A program made the translations under genes and the position numbers. From a virus, in IMG/VR virus record IMGVR_UViG_3300035666_000054, positions 1-41,537 of that record: a DNA stretch of 41,537 bases. One strand, 5' to 3'. This document shows, piece after piece, positions 31,669 to 38,470 of this stretch. The notes under the pieces are model-generated. The model worked only from the letters and a program-made list of their open reading frames with translations. It made no database searches and was not told the DNA's origin. The stretch's first letter is position 1; each line of letters begins with the position of its first letter.

Positions 31669-32066
31669 GTAAGCCTGTCAACTACATCCGATTGCTGAAA
31701 GGTCTGGGCGACAAGGCATCGCCCGAAAAGATGTACACCTACGGCATCGAAAACGGGTTAGTGGATAGCGACTTTGAGCAATTTAAATCAACGCTGACCG
31801 CCAGTATTCGGCGCGGTCATTTGATTGAGACGCGAGATAACGAAGTCATGCGCCCGTATGCAAAAGCCAAGGCCCCGCATCCTGTGTCGCGTAAAGAAGC
31901 CAAGAACTTGAGCGACATGATCGACGTATTGATTAGACGCTTAAACGGGCAAATAGATTTCACCTTTGAGGTTGATGCCCGTGAAAGCGAGAACAACCTT
32001 CAAGTCGTTCGGCAACTCATGGAGTTTGAAAAGCGACTGGAAGCCCTCGAAAAGAAACTTTCTTAA
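31665..32066 (+). CDS. helical protein, possible DNA-binding partner of the regulator
   Basis: The GTG start at 31665 follows GGAGG and overlaps the upstream stop (GTGA). The 133-residue product has an N-terminal helical part with possible winged-helix character (YIRLLKGLGDKASPEKMYTY, then SIRRGHLIETRDNEVMRPYA) and a long C-terminal coiled coil (LQVVRQLMEFEKRLEALEKK). Its coupling to the upstream HTH-like gene suggests joint function. No family is recognised. Confidence 0.65.
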   Translation: MSKPVNYIRLLKGLGDKASPEKMYTYGIENGLVDSDFEQFKSTLTASIRRGHLIETRDNEVMRPYAKAKAPHPVSRKEAKNLSDMIDVLIRRLNGQIDFTFEVDARESENNLQVVRQLMEFEKRLEALEKKLS

Positions 32067-32092
32067 CCATCCACCACGCGGTCGCTTGTGTG

Positions 32093-32122
32093 TTGACACC
32101 ATGCAAGCGGCTTGCGTAATCT
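32093..32122 (+). promoter_or_regulatory. consensus-like promoter with inverted repeat in spacer
   Basis: TTGACA (32093-32098) and TAATCT (32117-32122) are 18 bases apart. GCAAG-CGG-CTTGC (32103-32115) lies in the spacer, giving a second promoter in this arm with a CAAG/CTTG inverted repeat between the boxes. It precedes the small-gene run starting at 32151. Confidence 0.65.
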
Positions 32123-32150
32123 ATCGATAACAACAACGGAGATAGCACGA

Positions 32151-32327
32151 ATGTACAAATGCTCCAACTGCTCCAAGGAATTCGACGAGCCAAAGCACAT
32201 TGTCGAGAGAGAAATCATCGACTACGGCATCGGCAGACAATGGGTAACGCTCTTTGAGGGCAACGTCTGTCCCTATTGCGAAAACACCAACTACGCCGAG
32301 GTCGATGAGAACGAGGAGGAGATTTAA
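32151..32327 (+). CDS. small double-CxxC zinc-ribbon-like protein
   Basis: From ATG 32151 (after GGAG) the 58-residue product has CSNC at residues 4-7 and CPYC near 41-44. These four cysteines suit a rubredoxin-like or zinc-ribbon knuckle. The C-terminus is acidic. It could bind nucleic acid or another protein such as host RNA polymerase; no family is recognised. Its stop and the next start share the motif ATTTAAATG. Confidence 0.7.
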   Translation: MYKCSNCSKEFDEPKHIVEREIIDYGIGRQWVTLFEGNVCPYCENTNYAEVDENEEEI

Positions 32328-32510
32328 ATGGAACTCATCCCCCCGCCGCGCTTCCCAAAGCGCAAGCCGACCAAGGACGAGGCCAAGCTCGTCAAGCGGT
32401 TGTCTGACCTCATCAATTACTGCAACGACACACGCCGTCCGCTCACCGAAGGGGCAACGGTTGAACCGATACCGGCTACGGAGCCGACATTTAAACAACA
32501 GGAGACATGA
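32328..32510 (+). CDS. 60-residue hypothetical protein
   Basis: The product starts MELIPPPRFPKRKPTKDEAK and contains a short basic helix (LVKRLSDLINYCND). It begins directly after the previous stop with GAGGAGGA upstream as ribosome-binding site. No domain is recognised. Its reading frame fits exactly between neighbours. Confidence 0.65.
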   Translation: MELIPPPRFPKRKPTKDEAKLVKRLSDLINYCNDTRRPLTEGATVEPIPATEPTFKQQET

Positions 32511-32511
32511 G

Positions 32512-32706
32512 ATGCACTACCAATACGAGATTGGACAACGAGTCATGTGGTCTGGAGGTTGGGGCACCCGCCCACCTGTCGCGGCCACCATTACCGGCAA
32601 CGGCGAGAAGAACGGCAAGCCTGTTTATGACTTGAACAATGGGCATTGGGCTTACGAGTACCAACTGCAAACGATTGACGCGGATTTCCCGCAAGAGGCC
32701 GCATGA
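32512..32706 (+). CDS. 64-residue small beta-barrel-like protein
   Basis: The ATG at 32512 follows GGAG. The product has an SH3- or KOW-like alternation of strands (YEIGQRVMWSGGWGTRPPVA, ATITGNGEKNGKPVYDLNNG). It overlaps the next gene by ATGA. Function is unknown. Confidence 0.65.
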   Translation: MHYQYEIGQRVMWSGGWGTRPPVAATITGNGEKNGKPVYDLNNGHWAYEYQLQTIDADFPQEAA

Positions 32707-32873
32707 AAGCCTACAACGTAACGATTCGGGCGACGGTGGTAAAGACTTTGCGCGTCGAAGCGGAGGATGAGGATATGGCTTATGTATTAGCGCACGAAGA
32801 TTTCACCGTCGATCTGACTGATGACCTTGAAGATTACGAAGAAGAAACCCTGCGCGTGGAGGAGGCCGCATGA
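32703..32873 (+). CDS. 56-residue acidic protein
   Basis: The frame starts at 32703, overlapping the previous stop, and ends at 32871-32873, overlapping the next start. The N-terminus is a likely beta hairpin (AYNVTIRATVVKTLRVEAED) and the C-terminus is very acidic (DDLEDYEEETLRVEEAA). A DNA mimic is conceivable from the charge, but this is only a suggestion. Confidence 0.65.
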   Translation: MKAYNVTIRATVVKTLRVEAEDEDMAYVLAHEDFTVDLTDDLEDYEEETLRVEEAA

Positions 32874-33142
32874 AAAAGCGCAAAGTCACCGACCGCAAAC
32901 CCGCCCCCGATGTTCTCTCGCTTGACAATGACATCAAAGTGGCTGCGTTGCTCACCACGGCTGCGATTGTCACCAACCGTGACGATGCCTCTTTCTTTCT
33001 GACTTCACTTGCCGAGTCGATCATTCGCGCACTTCCGAAGCCTTTGCAAACTGGCGCGGAGAAGCTCATCAAGAAGGACGCGCTTAAGTTGCTGGAAACG
33101 ATTGACGGCAGCGCGAAGCCCCGCAAGAGGACCAAAGCATGA
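32870..33142 (+). CDS. 90-residue basic helical protein
   Basis: The protein has basic ends (MKKRKVTDRKPAPD and AKPRKRTKA) around a helical core (KVAALLTTAAIVTNRDDASF, LAESIIRALPKPLQTGAEKL). It overlaps both neighbours by four bases. No family is recognised. Confidence 0.65.
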   Translation: MKKRKVTDRKPAPDVLSLDNDIKVAALLTTAAIVTNRDDASFFLTSLAESIIRALPKPLQTGAEKLIKKDALKLLETIDGSAKPRKRTKA

Positions 33143-33231
33143 CCCCCACCGACTACGAAATTGCCGCAAACGTGGCGTTCCTGCTCATCCTCTTTGCCGC
33201 TCTGGTCTTTATCTTTCGGAGGCACTTGTGA
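33139..33231 (+). CDS. 30-residue single-helix membrane peptide
   Basis: The frame starts with ATG at 33139 (overlapping the upstream stop) and ends with TGA at 33229-33231, overlapping the GTG start of the methyltransferase. The peptide is a transmembrane helix (NVAFLLILFAALVFIF) with a basic C-terminus (RRHL). The CGGAGG for the next gene lies inside it. Both overlaps support translation. Confidence 0.55.
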   Translation: MTPTDYEIAANVAFLLILFAALVFIFRRHL

Positions 33232-33944
33232 ACCCGCTCAATTTAAACCGACAGGCTCTATCGCAACTGATCTGGCAGCGCATCTTTGAGAACGCGCAGA
33301 TGGTGGAGTACGTCCGTCCCGAGATTACGGCGATGGCGCACGATCTGGGGCGGCTTGAATCAAAAGCCAGTAACCCCACGGGCAGTATCTCTGTCTCGTC
33401 CATTTGGGCTTTGACGGCTACGGCGTACTACTTCAAGCCCAAGACGGTGGTTGAGGTGGGAACGTATATCGGTCGCTCCACCTACGCGCTCTCCGAGGGC
33501 ATGACCCTTGCCAATGTAGAGGAGCCAGAGATCTACACCTGCGATTGGAACAACGATATTGCGGTGGAGAACGACCCTGCCTTTACCACATCGCCTACGG
33601 TGGTCTACCGCTACCCCCGCCAGAGCAGCACCGAAATGTTTGAGGATTTGGTTGAGAAAAAACCCCCCATTGATTTGTTCTTTCTAGACGGTCGGCTCTC
33701 CGAAGGCGACGTTGAACTCATCAAGACGCTGAAGCACCGCGATACGTTCTTTGCGTTGGATGACTTTGAGGGGCTGGAAAAGGGCGTTGCGAATTATTCT
33801 CTTTTGCAAAAGCTCACGCCGCACTTCTCGCACATTCTGGTCTACCCGCCAGATCGGGAGACGCTCGCCCGCTTTGGGCTGCGGGATCAATGCACGACCG
33901 CGCTCATCCTTCCGAACACTCTCTTTCGACTAACGGCGCAATAG
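33228..33944 (+). CDS. class I SAM-dependent methyltransferase (Methyltransf_24-like)
   Basis: The GTG at 33228 is chosen because GGAGG stands five bases before it and it overlaps the previous stop. The 238-residue product carries the SAM-binding motif I VVEVGTYIGRSTYAL, the acidic DLFFLDGRLSEGDVELI and the post-motif FFALDDFEGL. This pattern fits Methyltransf_24 / TylF-like enzymes, often acting on sugars. It is cytoplasmic. Three glycosyltransferase-like genes and a second methyltransferase follow within 6 kb. Confidence 0.8.
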   Translation: MNPLNLNRQALSQLIWQRIFENAQMVEYVRPEITAMAHDLGRLESKASNPTGSISVSSIWALTATAYYFKPKTVVEVGTYIGRSTYALSEGMTLANVEEPEIYTCDWNNDIAVENDPAFTTSPTVVYRYPRQSSTEMFEDLVEKKPPIDLFFLDGRLSEGDVELIKTLKHRDTFFALDDFEGLEKGVANYSLLQKLTPHFSHILVYPPDRETLARFGLRDQCTTALILPNTLFRLTAQ

Positions 33945-33953
33945 CCTTCTACC

Positions 33954-34322
33954 TTACGACAGGTGCTTGAGCTTGTATAAGGCACTCAAGTAATGAGAAA
34001 CGATCTCGTCGATGATGTTTTGGATGGCGGTTTCTTCTGGGTCACAGAACTCGAAGCGGCCCTTGCCGATTTGCTCGACTTGATCTTCCAGAAACTCTAC
34101 GAGGTCGCGGTTCTTGTCGGCAGACATCAAGGTAACCGGCCCCATGAGGCCGTGCCGTCCTTGCCAAGCCTCTGCGAACGAGTCGGCAAGGTCTGGAAGC
34201 CCCTCGTAGAACTTCTGGGTCGCTTTGTGAACGGCATACGAGGGCGTATTTAAATGCACCGAGTGGGCAACATCCCGTGCCAGAAAGAGGAGGCCAACGA
34301 AATCGGCGGCTTTCATGCTCAT
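33954..34322 (-). CDS. DUF5856-like protein, opposite to surrounding genes
   Basis: From the ATG at 34322 the 122-residue product reads AADFVGLLFLARDVAHSVHL, NTPSYAVHKATQKFYEGLPD and LADSFAEAWQGRHGL. This resembles DUF5856, a helical, possibly ferritin-like family in T4-like and aquatic phages. A longer frame from 34412 would lack support. It is the only minus-strand gene in the plus-strand block and converges with the methyltransferase. The family name is from memory; function is unknown. Confidence 0.65.
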   Translation of the reverse strand: MSMKAADFVGLLFLARDVAHSVHLNTPSYAVHKATQKFYEGLPDLADSFAEAWQGRHGLMGPVTLMSADKNRDLVEFLEDQVEQIGKGRFEFCDPEETAIQNIIDEIVSHYLSALYKLKHLS

Positions 34323-34401
34323 GGTTCTAGCGTACCCCCACGGCTGCGGATTTTCAATGAGGGGCTTGCGTTGCCCTATGTAGCGGCATAGACTCAAGCG
34401 G

Positions 34402-34413
34402 ATTGTTAACAAT
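34402..34413. promoter_or_regulatory. 12-bp palindrome in divergent promoter region
   Basis: ATTGTTAACAAT is a perfect palindrome 18 bases before the ATG at 34432, between divergent genes. It may be an operator. A weak promoter candidate (TTGCGT-N17-TAGACT) lies just upstream on the plus strand. Confidence 0.5.
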
Positions 34414-34431
34414 AAGCATTAGGAGAAGCAC

Positions 34432-34626
34432 ATGACACACGAAGAAATGCCCGATTTGACCGACGAGCAGATTCAAGAACTGGATGCGGCGATGTCTGAG
34501 TTTGTGGAGTACGAGAAGCAGATGGCGCGGCAGGAGATGGAGCAGGAACTTGCCAAGGCCGCGCAGAGAACGACCCTGCAATATGCGGCGGCGTTCGATC
34601 ACTTTGCGAGACTGATATTTAAATGA
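34432..34626 (+). CDS. 64-residue acidic helical protein
   Basis: The protein is a charged helix (LTDEQIQELDAAMSEFVEYE, KQMARQEMEQELAKAAQ) ending in FARLIFK. AGGAGA precedes the ATG. Its last codons and the next start lie in the motif ATTTAAATG. No family is recognised. Confidence 0.65.
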   Translation: MTHEEMPDLTDEQIQELDAAMSEFVEYEKQMARQEMEQELAKAAQRTTLQYAAAFDHFARLIFK

Positions 34627-34841
34627 ACTTCCGCGAGCAGTACGGCCTTGCTCCGAAAGCCTCGCCCCGTTGCCCCGATTGTGGGGTGGAACATCGTGGT
34701 CGGTGCTTCTTTCTGAGGAGTCAGAACTACCGCTCGAAGGTGACGCCCGAGCAGATGGAGCGATACCGCCGAAGCTTTGTGATGCGGAAGCTGATTAAGC
34801 GATTGGGAGAGTTTGTCGATGAAGCAAGACGTACCGATTGA
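34623..34841 (+). CDS. small zinc-knuckle-like basic protein
   Basis: The 72-residue product has CPDC (17-20) followed by HRGRC (24-28), a possible zinc knuckle, and a basic helical C-terminal half (KVTPEQMERYRRSFVMRKLI). It overlaps its upstream neighbour by four bases. Possible nucleic-acid binding is inferred. Confidence 0.65.
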   Translation: MNFREQYGLAPKASPRCPDCGVEHRGRCFFLRSQNYRSKVTPEQMERYRRSFVMRKLIKRLGEFVDEARRTD

Positions 34842-35004
34842 CTTTGACGAGCGGGTTGCCAATGCCGCGTTGCCGAAGACCGACCGGCAGCGATTGGTTG
34901 AGCAGATCGTAGCGTTGCAACGACAGATTTACTTACTGGAGCGAAAACTCAGTGAAATGGATTATCAAGAAACTTTTAATTTTAACCGGCCACCATCTCG
35001 CTGA
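34819..35004 (+). CDS. 61-residue coiled-coil protein
   Basis: From ATG 34819, preceded by GGGAG, the product contains a coiled coil (RQRLVEQIVALQRQIYLLER). It begins 23 bases inside the upstream gene. A TTG at 34813 is in frame but less likely. It overlaps the next gene (34952) in another frame for 53 bases. Confidence 0.6.
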   Translation: MKQDVPIDFDERVANAALPKTDRQRLVEQIVALQRQIYLLERKLSEMDYQETFNFNRPPSR

Positions 35005-35089
35005 AGCGGATTGGCGATGGGTTCCGCCGCCCAATTGCCGCTGCTCGCGTGGCAAGCAGACCAATGCCAAGTATGGAGATTACTGGTGA
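34952..35089 (+). CDS. 45-residue basic, Trp/Cys-containing peptide in overlapping frame
   Basis: A GTG at 34952, with GGAG ten bases before it, opens a frame ending with TGA at 35087-35089 that overlaps the next GTG start. The product begins VKWIIKKLLILTGHHLAEAD and continues WRWVPPPNCRCSRGKQ. Its first third is read inside the preceding gene in a second frame. The stop/start overlap and spacing support it, but a short frame like this could still be chance. Confidence 0.5.
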   Translation: MKWIIKKLLILTGHHLAEADWRWVPPPNCRCSRGKQTNAKYGDYW

Positions 35090-35265
35090 ATCACAAAGAG
35101 TACATGGTGGATCGTTTAAACGATCAAATTGAACTGCTGCGGCAGGAGAAGGAGCGCATGCGCTTGGAGTTTGAGCATCAAGAAGGCGAACGCACCATTG
35201 GTGAGATCATCCTGTGCATCATCATGTTTGCAGCGGGGTGGGCATTGGCGGTGGCACTTGCATGA
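35086..35265 (+). CDS. coiled-coil protein with C-terminal membrane anchor
   Basis: The GTG at 35086 follows GGAG. The 59-residue product has a coiled coil (RLNDQIELLRQEKERMRLEF) and a C-terminal transmembrane helix (EIILCIIMFAAGWALAVALA). A perfect 16-bp palindrome (GATCGTTTAAACGATC, 35110-35125) lies in its coding sequence. It overlaps the next gene by four bases. A tail-anchored inner-membrane protein is predicted. Confidence 0.6.
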   Translation: MNHKEYMVDRLNDQIELLRQEKERMRLEFEHQEGERTIGEIILCIIMFAAGWALAVALA

Positions 35266-35474
35266 AAATTGAAATCGACGCCGACATCACAGAGCAAGTG
35301 ACGCTCGCTCAGTTGCAGCACGCTTTGAAGGGACTTGACCTGTCTTACAAGCAGCGCAAGAAGAACAACAAGATCATGTTCTTTCACACCAACAGGGCAA
35401 CGGATCTTGCCGAGATCAAGCGACACATGGACGCATTTAAATTGGTCATCAGTTACTACAAGGTGCCGGTGTGA
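35262..35474 (+). CDS. 70-residue alpha/beta small protein
   Basis: The ATG at 35262 overlaps the preceding stop. The product has an acidic N-terminus (KIEIDADITEQVTLAQLQHA) and a basic central part (LSYKQRKKNNKIMFFHTNRA), and ends in YYKVPV. It overlaps the next GTG start. No family is recognised. Confidence 0.65.
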   Translation: MKIEIDADITEQVTLAQLQHALKGLDLSYKQRKKNNKIMFFHTNRATDLAEIKRHMDAFKLVISYYKVPV

Positions 35475-35623
35475 CCCGAAACTTTTGGAAACGAGTCGCA
35501 GCCGTTCTAATCATCGTGACTTCGCCAATATGGATTCTGCCGTACATGATTGGCGTTATGTTTTTTCTTTGGTTTGGGATTGCTTATTACGATTTATGCA
35601 AATCACTAGGAGTAAAAAAATGA
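35471..35623 (+). CDS. 50-residue two-helix membrane peptide
   Basis: A GTG at 35471 overlaps the upstream stop and the frame ends with TGA at 35621-35623, overlapping the next ATG. The peptide is very hydrophobic (VAAVLIIVTSPIWILPYMIG, then VMFFLWFGIAYY) with basic N- and C-termini. It is likely an inner-membrane protein acting on the host. Confidence 0.6.
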   Translation: MTRNFWKRVAAVLIIVTSPIWILPYMIGVMFFLWFGIAYYDLCKSLGVKK

Positions 35624-35823
35624 CCCGCGACGATATAACAATGCCGATGAATGGAATGATCATCAAACAGCCGGAGTACGACTGTCCTACACACGGCACC
35701 GTGGTTAGCACTATTACATTCAACCGCGCTGATACTGGAACCGTGCGACGGTTCTGCATAGAGTGTCTCTTTGACAAGATGATTGAAATTGGCGTGTGTG
35801 AAGTGACGGAGAAAAAGACATGA
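35620..35823 (+). CDS. 67-residue zinc-ribbon-like protein
   Basis: The product contains CPTHG and CIEC, four possible zinc ligands at about residues 22-25 and 46-49, with beta strands between (TVVSTITFNRADTGTVRRF). GGAG precedes the ATG. It overlaps both neighbours. The function is unknown. Confidence 0.65.
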   Translation: MTRDDITMPMNGMIIKQPEYDCPTHGTVVSTITFNRADTGTVRRFCIECLFDKMIEIGVCEVTEKKT

Positions 35824-36035
35824 CCGACGAAGAATTAGGCCAACTGATGCAACAGTCTTGGAACGAATACCCCAACGAGTGGAAGTTTGACACGTTTAAG
35901 TTTGGGCGACTCGTTGCCGCAGCCGAGCGGGAGGCGTGTGCGAAGGTGTGTGAGAAAGCCGTGGAATACAATCCAGACGATGCCGACGTAGCCTTTGCAT
36001 TTGCCGCCGCCATCCGTGCGAGGGGAGACAAATGA
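35820..36035 (+). CDS. conserved small phage protein (EREACAKVCE family)
   Basis: The 71-residue product carries FGRLVAAAEREACAKVCEKA and ends AAAIRARGDK. This pattern is common in small proteins of phages infecting beta- and gammaproteobacteria, usually in early or accessory regions. No biochemical role is known to me. Confidence 0.75.
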   Translation: MTDEELGQLMQQSWNEYPNEWKFDTFKFGRLVAAAEREACAKVCEKAVEYNPDDADVAFAFAAAIRARGDK

Positions 36036-36802
36036 CCCTCCCCGTGGCCGCCTTCTTGAACAAGGACTACCAGCTTCTCTTTGATTCTGAGCAGCGGTTT
36101 AAATCCTTTGCGGCTGCGGTAAGTCATATCGCCAAGGACTTGCAGATCAATACCGCCCACGGTCACGCGACCTTCCACGATGACTTGTTGGTGTGGTTTC
36201 GCAATCTGTTCTTTCTGACTGACGAGCGGTTTCAAGCAGCGTTCAGCGAGTTCAACGAGGACACGACCCTCCGCGCTCGCATGTGGCGTATTTATAACCT
36301 GTGCTGGGCGTTGAACCAAGGTTTAAACGTCGCGGGTGATGTGGTGGACATTGGTTGTTACGATGGCAAAACCACCAAGGTTTTCTGTAACTACAATAAT
36401 CCCGAGGTACTGGGGCGTAACCTGTACGTCTTTGACTTCTTTGATCACGCGCCCGAGGAATCCCGCAAGGCATCGCACGGCCCCGACTTGGCAGCGGTAG
36501 TCGAGAAGCGATTGAAGGCATACCGCCCTGTCGTGGTGGCGGGGAATGTGACTCAGACTATTCCGGCTGCGTTGCCGGATCGGATTTGCTTTGCGCACAT
36601 TGATTTAAATTACGCCGAAGCCGAGGCGCATGTATTCCCCGAGGTGTACGCACGGATGGAGCGTGGCGCGGTTGCGGTGTTTGATGACTTTGGATTTCGG
36701 CGTTATCGGCAATCGGCTGAAGCGCATCGGGAATTCTTGTCGGACAAGCCGGAGAAGATTCTGGAACTCCCGACCGGCCAAGGACTTTTTCTGAAGGTGT
36801 AA
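36032..36802 (+). CDS. TylF-like class I methyltransferase
   Basis: The 256-residue enzyme has motif I DVVDIGCYDGKTTKVF, an acidic second strand (NLYVFDFFDHAP), and the TylF-type segment FAHIDLNYAEAEAHVFPEVY with GAVAVFDDFGF. TylF-family enzymes O-methylate sugars. It is directly followed by a glycosyltransferase (TAATG overlap at 36802), which supports action on a glycan such as a modified surface sugar or a glycosylated phage component. The substrate is not known. Confidence 0.8.
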   Translation: MTLPVAAFLNKDYQLLFDSEQRFKSFAAAVSHIAKDLQINTAHGHATFHDDLLVWFRNLFFLTDERFQAAFSEFNEDTTLRARMWRIYNLCWALNQGLNVAGDVVDIGCYDGKTTKVFCNYNNPEVLGRNLYVFDFFDHAPEESRKASHGPDLAAVVEKRLKAYRPVVVAGNVTQTIPAALPDRICFAHIDLNYAEAEAHVFPEVYARMERGAVAVFDDFGFRRYRQSAEAHREFLSDKPEKILELPTGQGLFLKV

Positions 36803-37479
36803 TGATGAATCTATTTGTGTTCTTTCATGTGGGCGCGGACCTGTCGATGCCGACCAAGATGGTGCATTCGCTGAAGTCTGTGATGCCGGGTGCGGAAGTC
36901 GTGATGTGTACCGACGAGGCGACGCCCGATGTTGAGGGTGTGAACGAGGTCAAGCGCAGCAAGGGTGACGCATCGGAGATGATGTACTGGCGCACACGGG
37001 CGTTTGCCGAGGCCAAGATCACGCGCCCTGCGATGTACATTGATACGGACATGCTGTTCTTGTTGCCTGTGAACCCGGCTGCGTTATTGGCAGAGCGCGA
37101 GGTGATCTTCTGCCGCCGCTCGTTTGATCGGGACGCGGGGTTCAACGGCAAGCAGCGCGATGGGATGTTCAAGCAGTACGACGGGATACCGCTTGGGGTG
37201 TTGTACCCCTACCTTGGCTGCGCGACTGTGACCAAGAACTACCATGCGTGGAAAGCCATGACGCTTTTGATGGGGCTAATGAACCGGAACTTGCGGTCAT
37301 GGTACGGCGATCAAGAAGCCCTCAAGGTGTATTCGCAGATCCTGTACCCCGAACAGGTGGGCGAGATGCAGGAGCTCGACTATGCTTGCCTGCCCGACAA
37401 GGCTCCCGAGGGGCATGTCCCCCACATCATGCACTTCAAGGGCGCGGCCCGTAAGCAAGCTTTTTTGAATTCGTTTTAG
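36802..37479 (+). CDS. glycosyltransferase-like protein (DxD, GT-A type)
   Basis: The 225-residue protein has an N-terminal Rossmann-like part (LFVFFHVGADLSMPTKMVHS), a DxD motif in MYIDTDMLFLLPV and a C-terminal HIMHFKGAAR of the type found in GT8-like transferases. It would use a nucleotide sugar with a divalent metal in the cytoplasm. It overlaps the upstream methyltransferase stop (TAATG). Whether it modifies host polysaccharide or phage product cannot be told. Confidence 0.75.
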   Translation: MMNLFVFFHVGADLSMPTKMVHSLKSVMPGAEVVMCTDEATPDVEGVNEVKRSKGDASEMMYWRTRAFAEAKITRPAMYIDTDMLFLLPVNPAALLAEREVIFCRRSFDRDAGFNGKQRDGMFKQYDGIPLGVLYPYLGCATVTKNYHAWKAMTLLMGLMNRNLRSWYGDQEALKVYSQILYPEQVGEMQELDYACLPDKAPEGHVPHIMHFKGAARKQAFLNSF

Positions 37480-37488
37480 GAGACAAGG

Positions 37489-37794
37489 ATGAGCGAAGAA
37501 TTTGATTATTTGAAGCTGCCCGAAGCCAAGCAGGAGGAGGAGGTTTGGTGCACGATTGGTGAGTCGGGCAAGCTCGACGTATTTAAATGGGACTTCGTGG
37601 AGCGACAGGCTGCGGCGTACGACCGGCATCCGGCGAATCTGCCGAGAGATAACGCGCAGATCATTTGCAAGTTAGCGGTGCTGATTCGTGAGCAGACCAT
37701 TGAAAACTGCATGCGGGTGCTTGGCAAGTACAAGGAGCACGCCGTTGATAGCAGCGTGATCTTTCTGAAGGAGCCAGAGGTTGATAATGAGTGA
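37489..37794 (+). CDS. hypothetical protein within glycosyltransferase cluster
   Basis: The 101-residue soluble protein (SEEFDYLKLPEAKQEEEVWC; FKWDFVERQAAAYDRHPANL; KLAVLIREQTIENCMRVLGK) shows no known motif. AGGAGA precedes its ATG, and its end overlaps the next gene. It may assist the flanking transferases. Confidence 0.65.
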   Translation: MSEEFDYLKLPEAKQEEEVWCTIGESGKLDVFKWDFVERQAAAYDRHPANLPRDNAQIICKLAVLIREQTIENCMRVLGKYKEHAVDSSVIFLKEPEVDNE

Positions 37795-38470
37795 CGAAGG
37801 CTTGCGGATCTTTGTCGGCTGGGACAGCCGCGAGGATATTGCGTATCAAGTCTGCAAGCGCAGCATTGAGAAGCATGCGTCGATCTTGACGGATGTACGT
37901 CCGATTAAGCAGTACGAGTTGCGTGGGCAGCGGGTGTATACGCGGCCTGTGGATACGATGTCATCGACTGAGTTTTCATTCAGCCGTTTCTTGACTCCAT
38001 ATCTCGCGGGGTACACCGGCTGGGCGGTCTTTGTAGACTGCGATTTTTTGTTTCGCGGGGACGTTGCGGGATTGCTTGATCACGCCGACCGGACAAAAGC
38101 GTGCATGCTTGTAAAGCACGACTATCGGCCTACCGAGGCCGTCAAAATGGACAACAAGCCGCAACATCAATATCCCCGAAAGAACTGGTCTTCGATGATG
38201 CTTATCAACTGTGCGCACCCACAAGTCAAGGCGTTGACTCCGGAGGTCGTGAACAGGGAAACTGGTATGTTCCTGCATCGGTTCCAATGGCTGACCGACG
38301 ATGTGATTGGCGACCTGCCGATTACTTGGAATTACCTAGAAGGTTGGTACACGAGTAACGACTGCCCGAATCCACAGGCGGTGCACTTCACCCGTGGGGG
38401 TCCGTGGTTCATGGACTATAAGAACGTGGAATACGCCAACGAATGGAACCGCATTGCGGCAACGATATGA
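37787..38470 (+). CDS. glycosyltransferase-like protein (GT8-like)
   Basis: From ATG 37787 the 227-residue product reads LRIFVGWDSREDIAYQVCKR, a pattern of GT8-like transferases. VFVDCDFLF carries the DxD metal site, and the final VHFTRGGPWFMDYK fits the C-terminal catalytic His region. It is probably a second nucleotide-sugar transferase of the cluster. Its start overlaps the hypothetical gene before it by eight bases, and its stop overlaps the next start. Confidence 0.8.
   Translation: MSDEGLRIFVGWDSREDIAYQVCKRSIEKHASILTDVRPIKQYELRGQRVYTRPVDTMSSTEFSFSRFLTPYLAGYTGWAVFVDCDFLFRGDVAGLLDHADRTKACMLVKHDYRPTEAVKMDNKPQHQYPRKNWSSMMLINCAHPQVKALTPEVVNRETGMFLHRFQWLTDDVIGDLPITWNYLEGWYTSNDCPNPQAVHFTRGGPWFMDYKNVEYANEWNRIAATI

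Noticed and set aside
33009-33227. N-terminal extension of the methyltransferase
   Set aside because: It overlaps two other genes and is rich in Arg and Ser as a shadow; the GTG at 33228 has GGAGG and a stop/start overlap.
34323-34412. N-terminal extension of the DUF5856-like gene
   Set aside because: The family-like sequence begins with the Met at 34322, and the extension covers the divergent promoter region.
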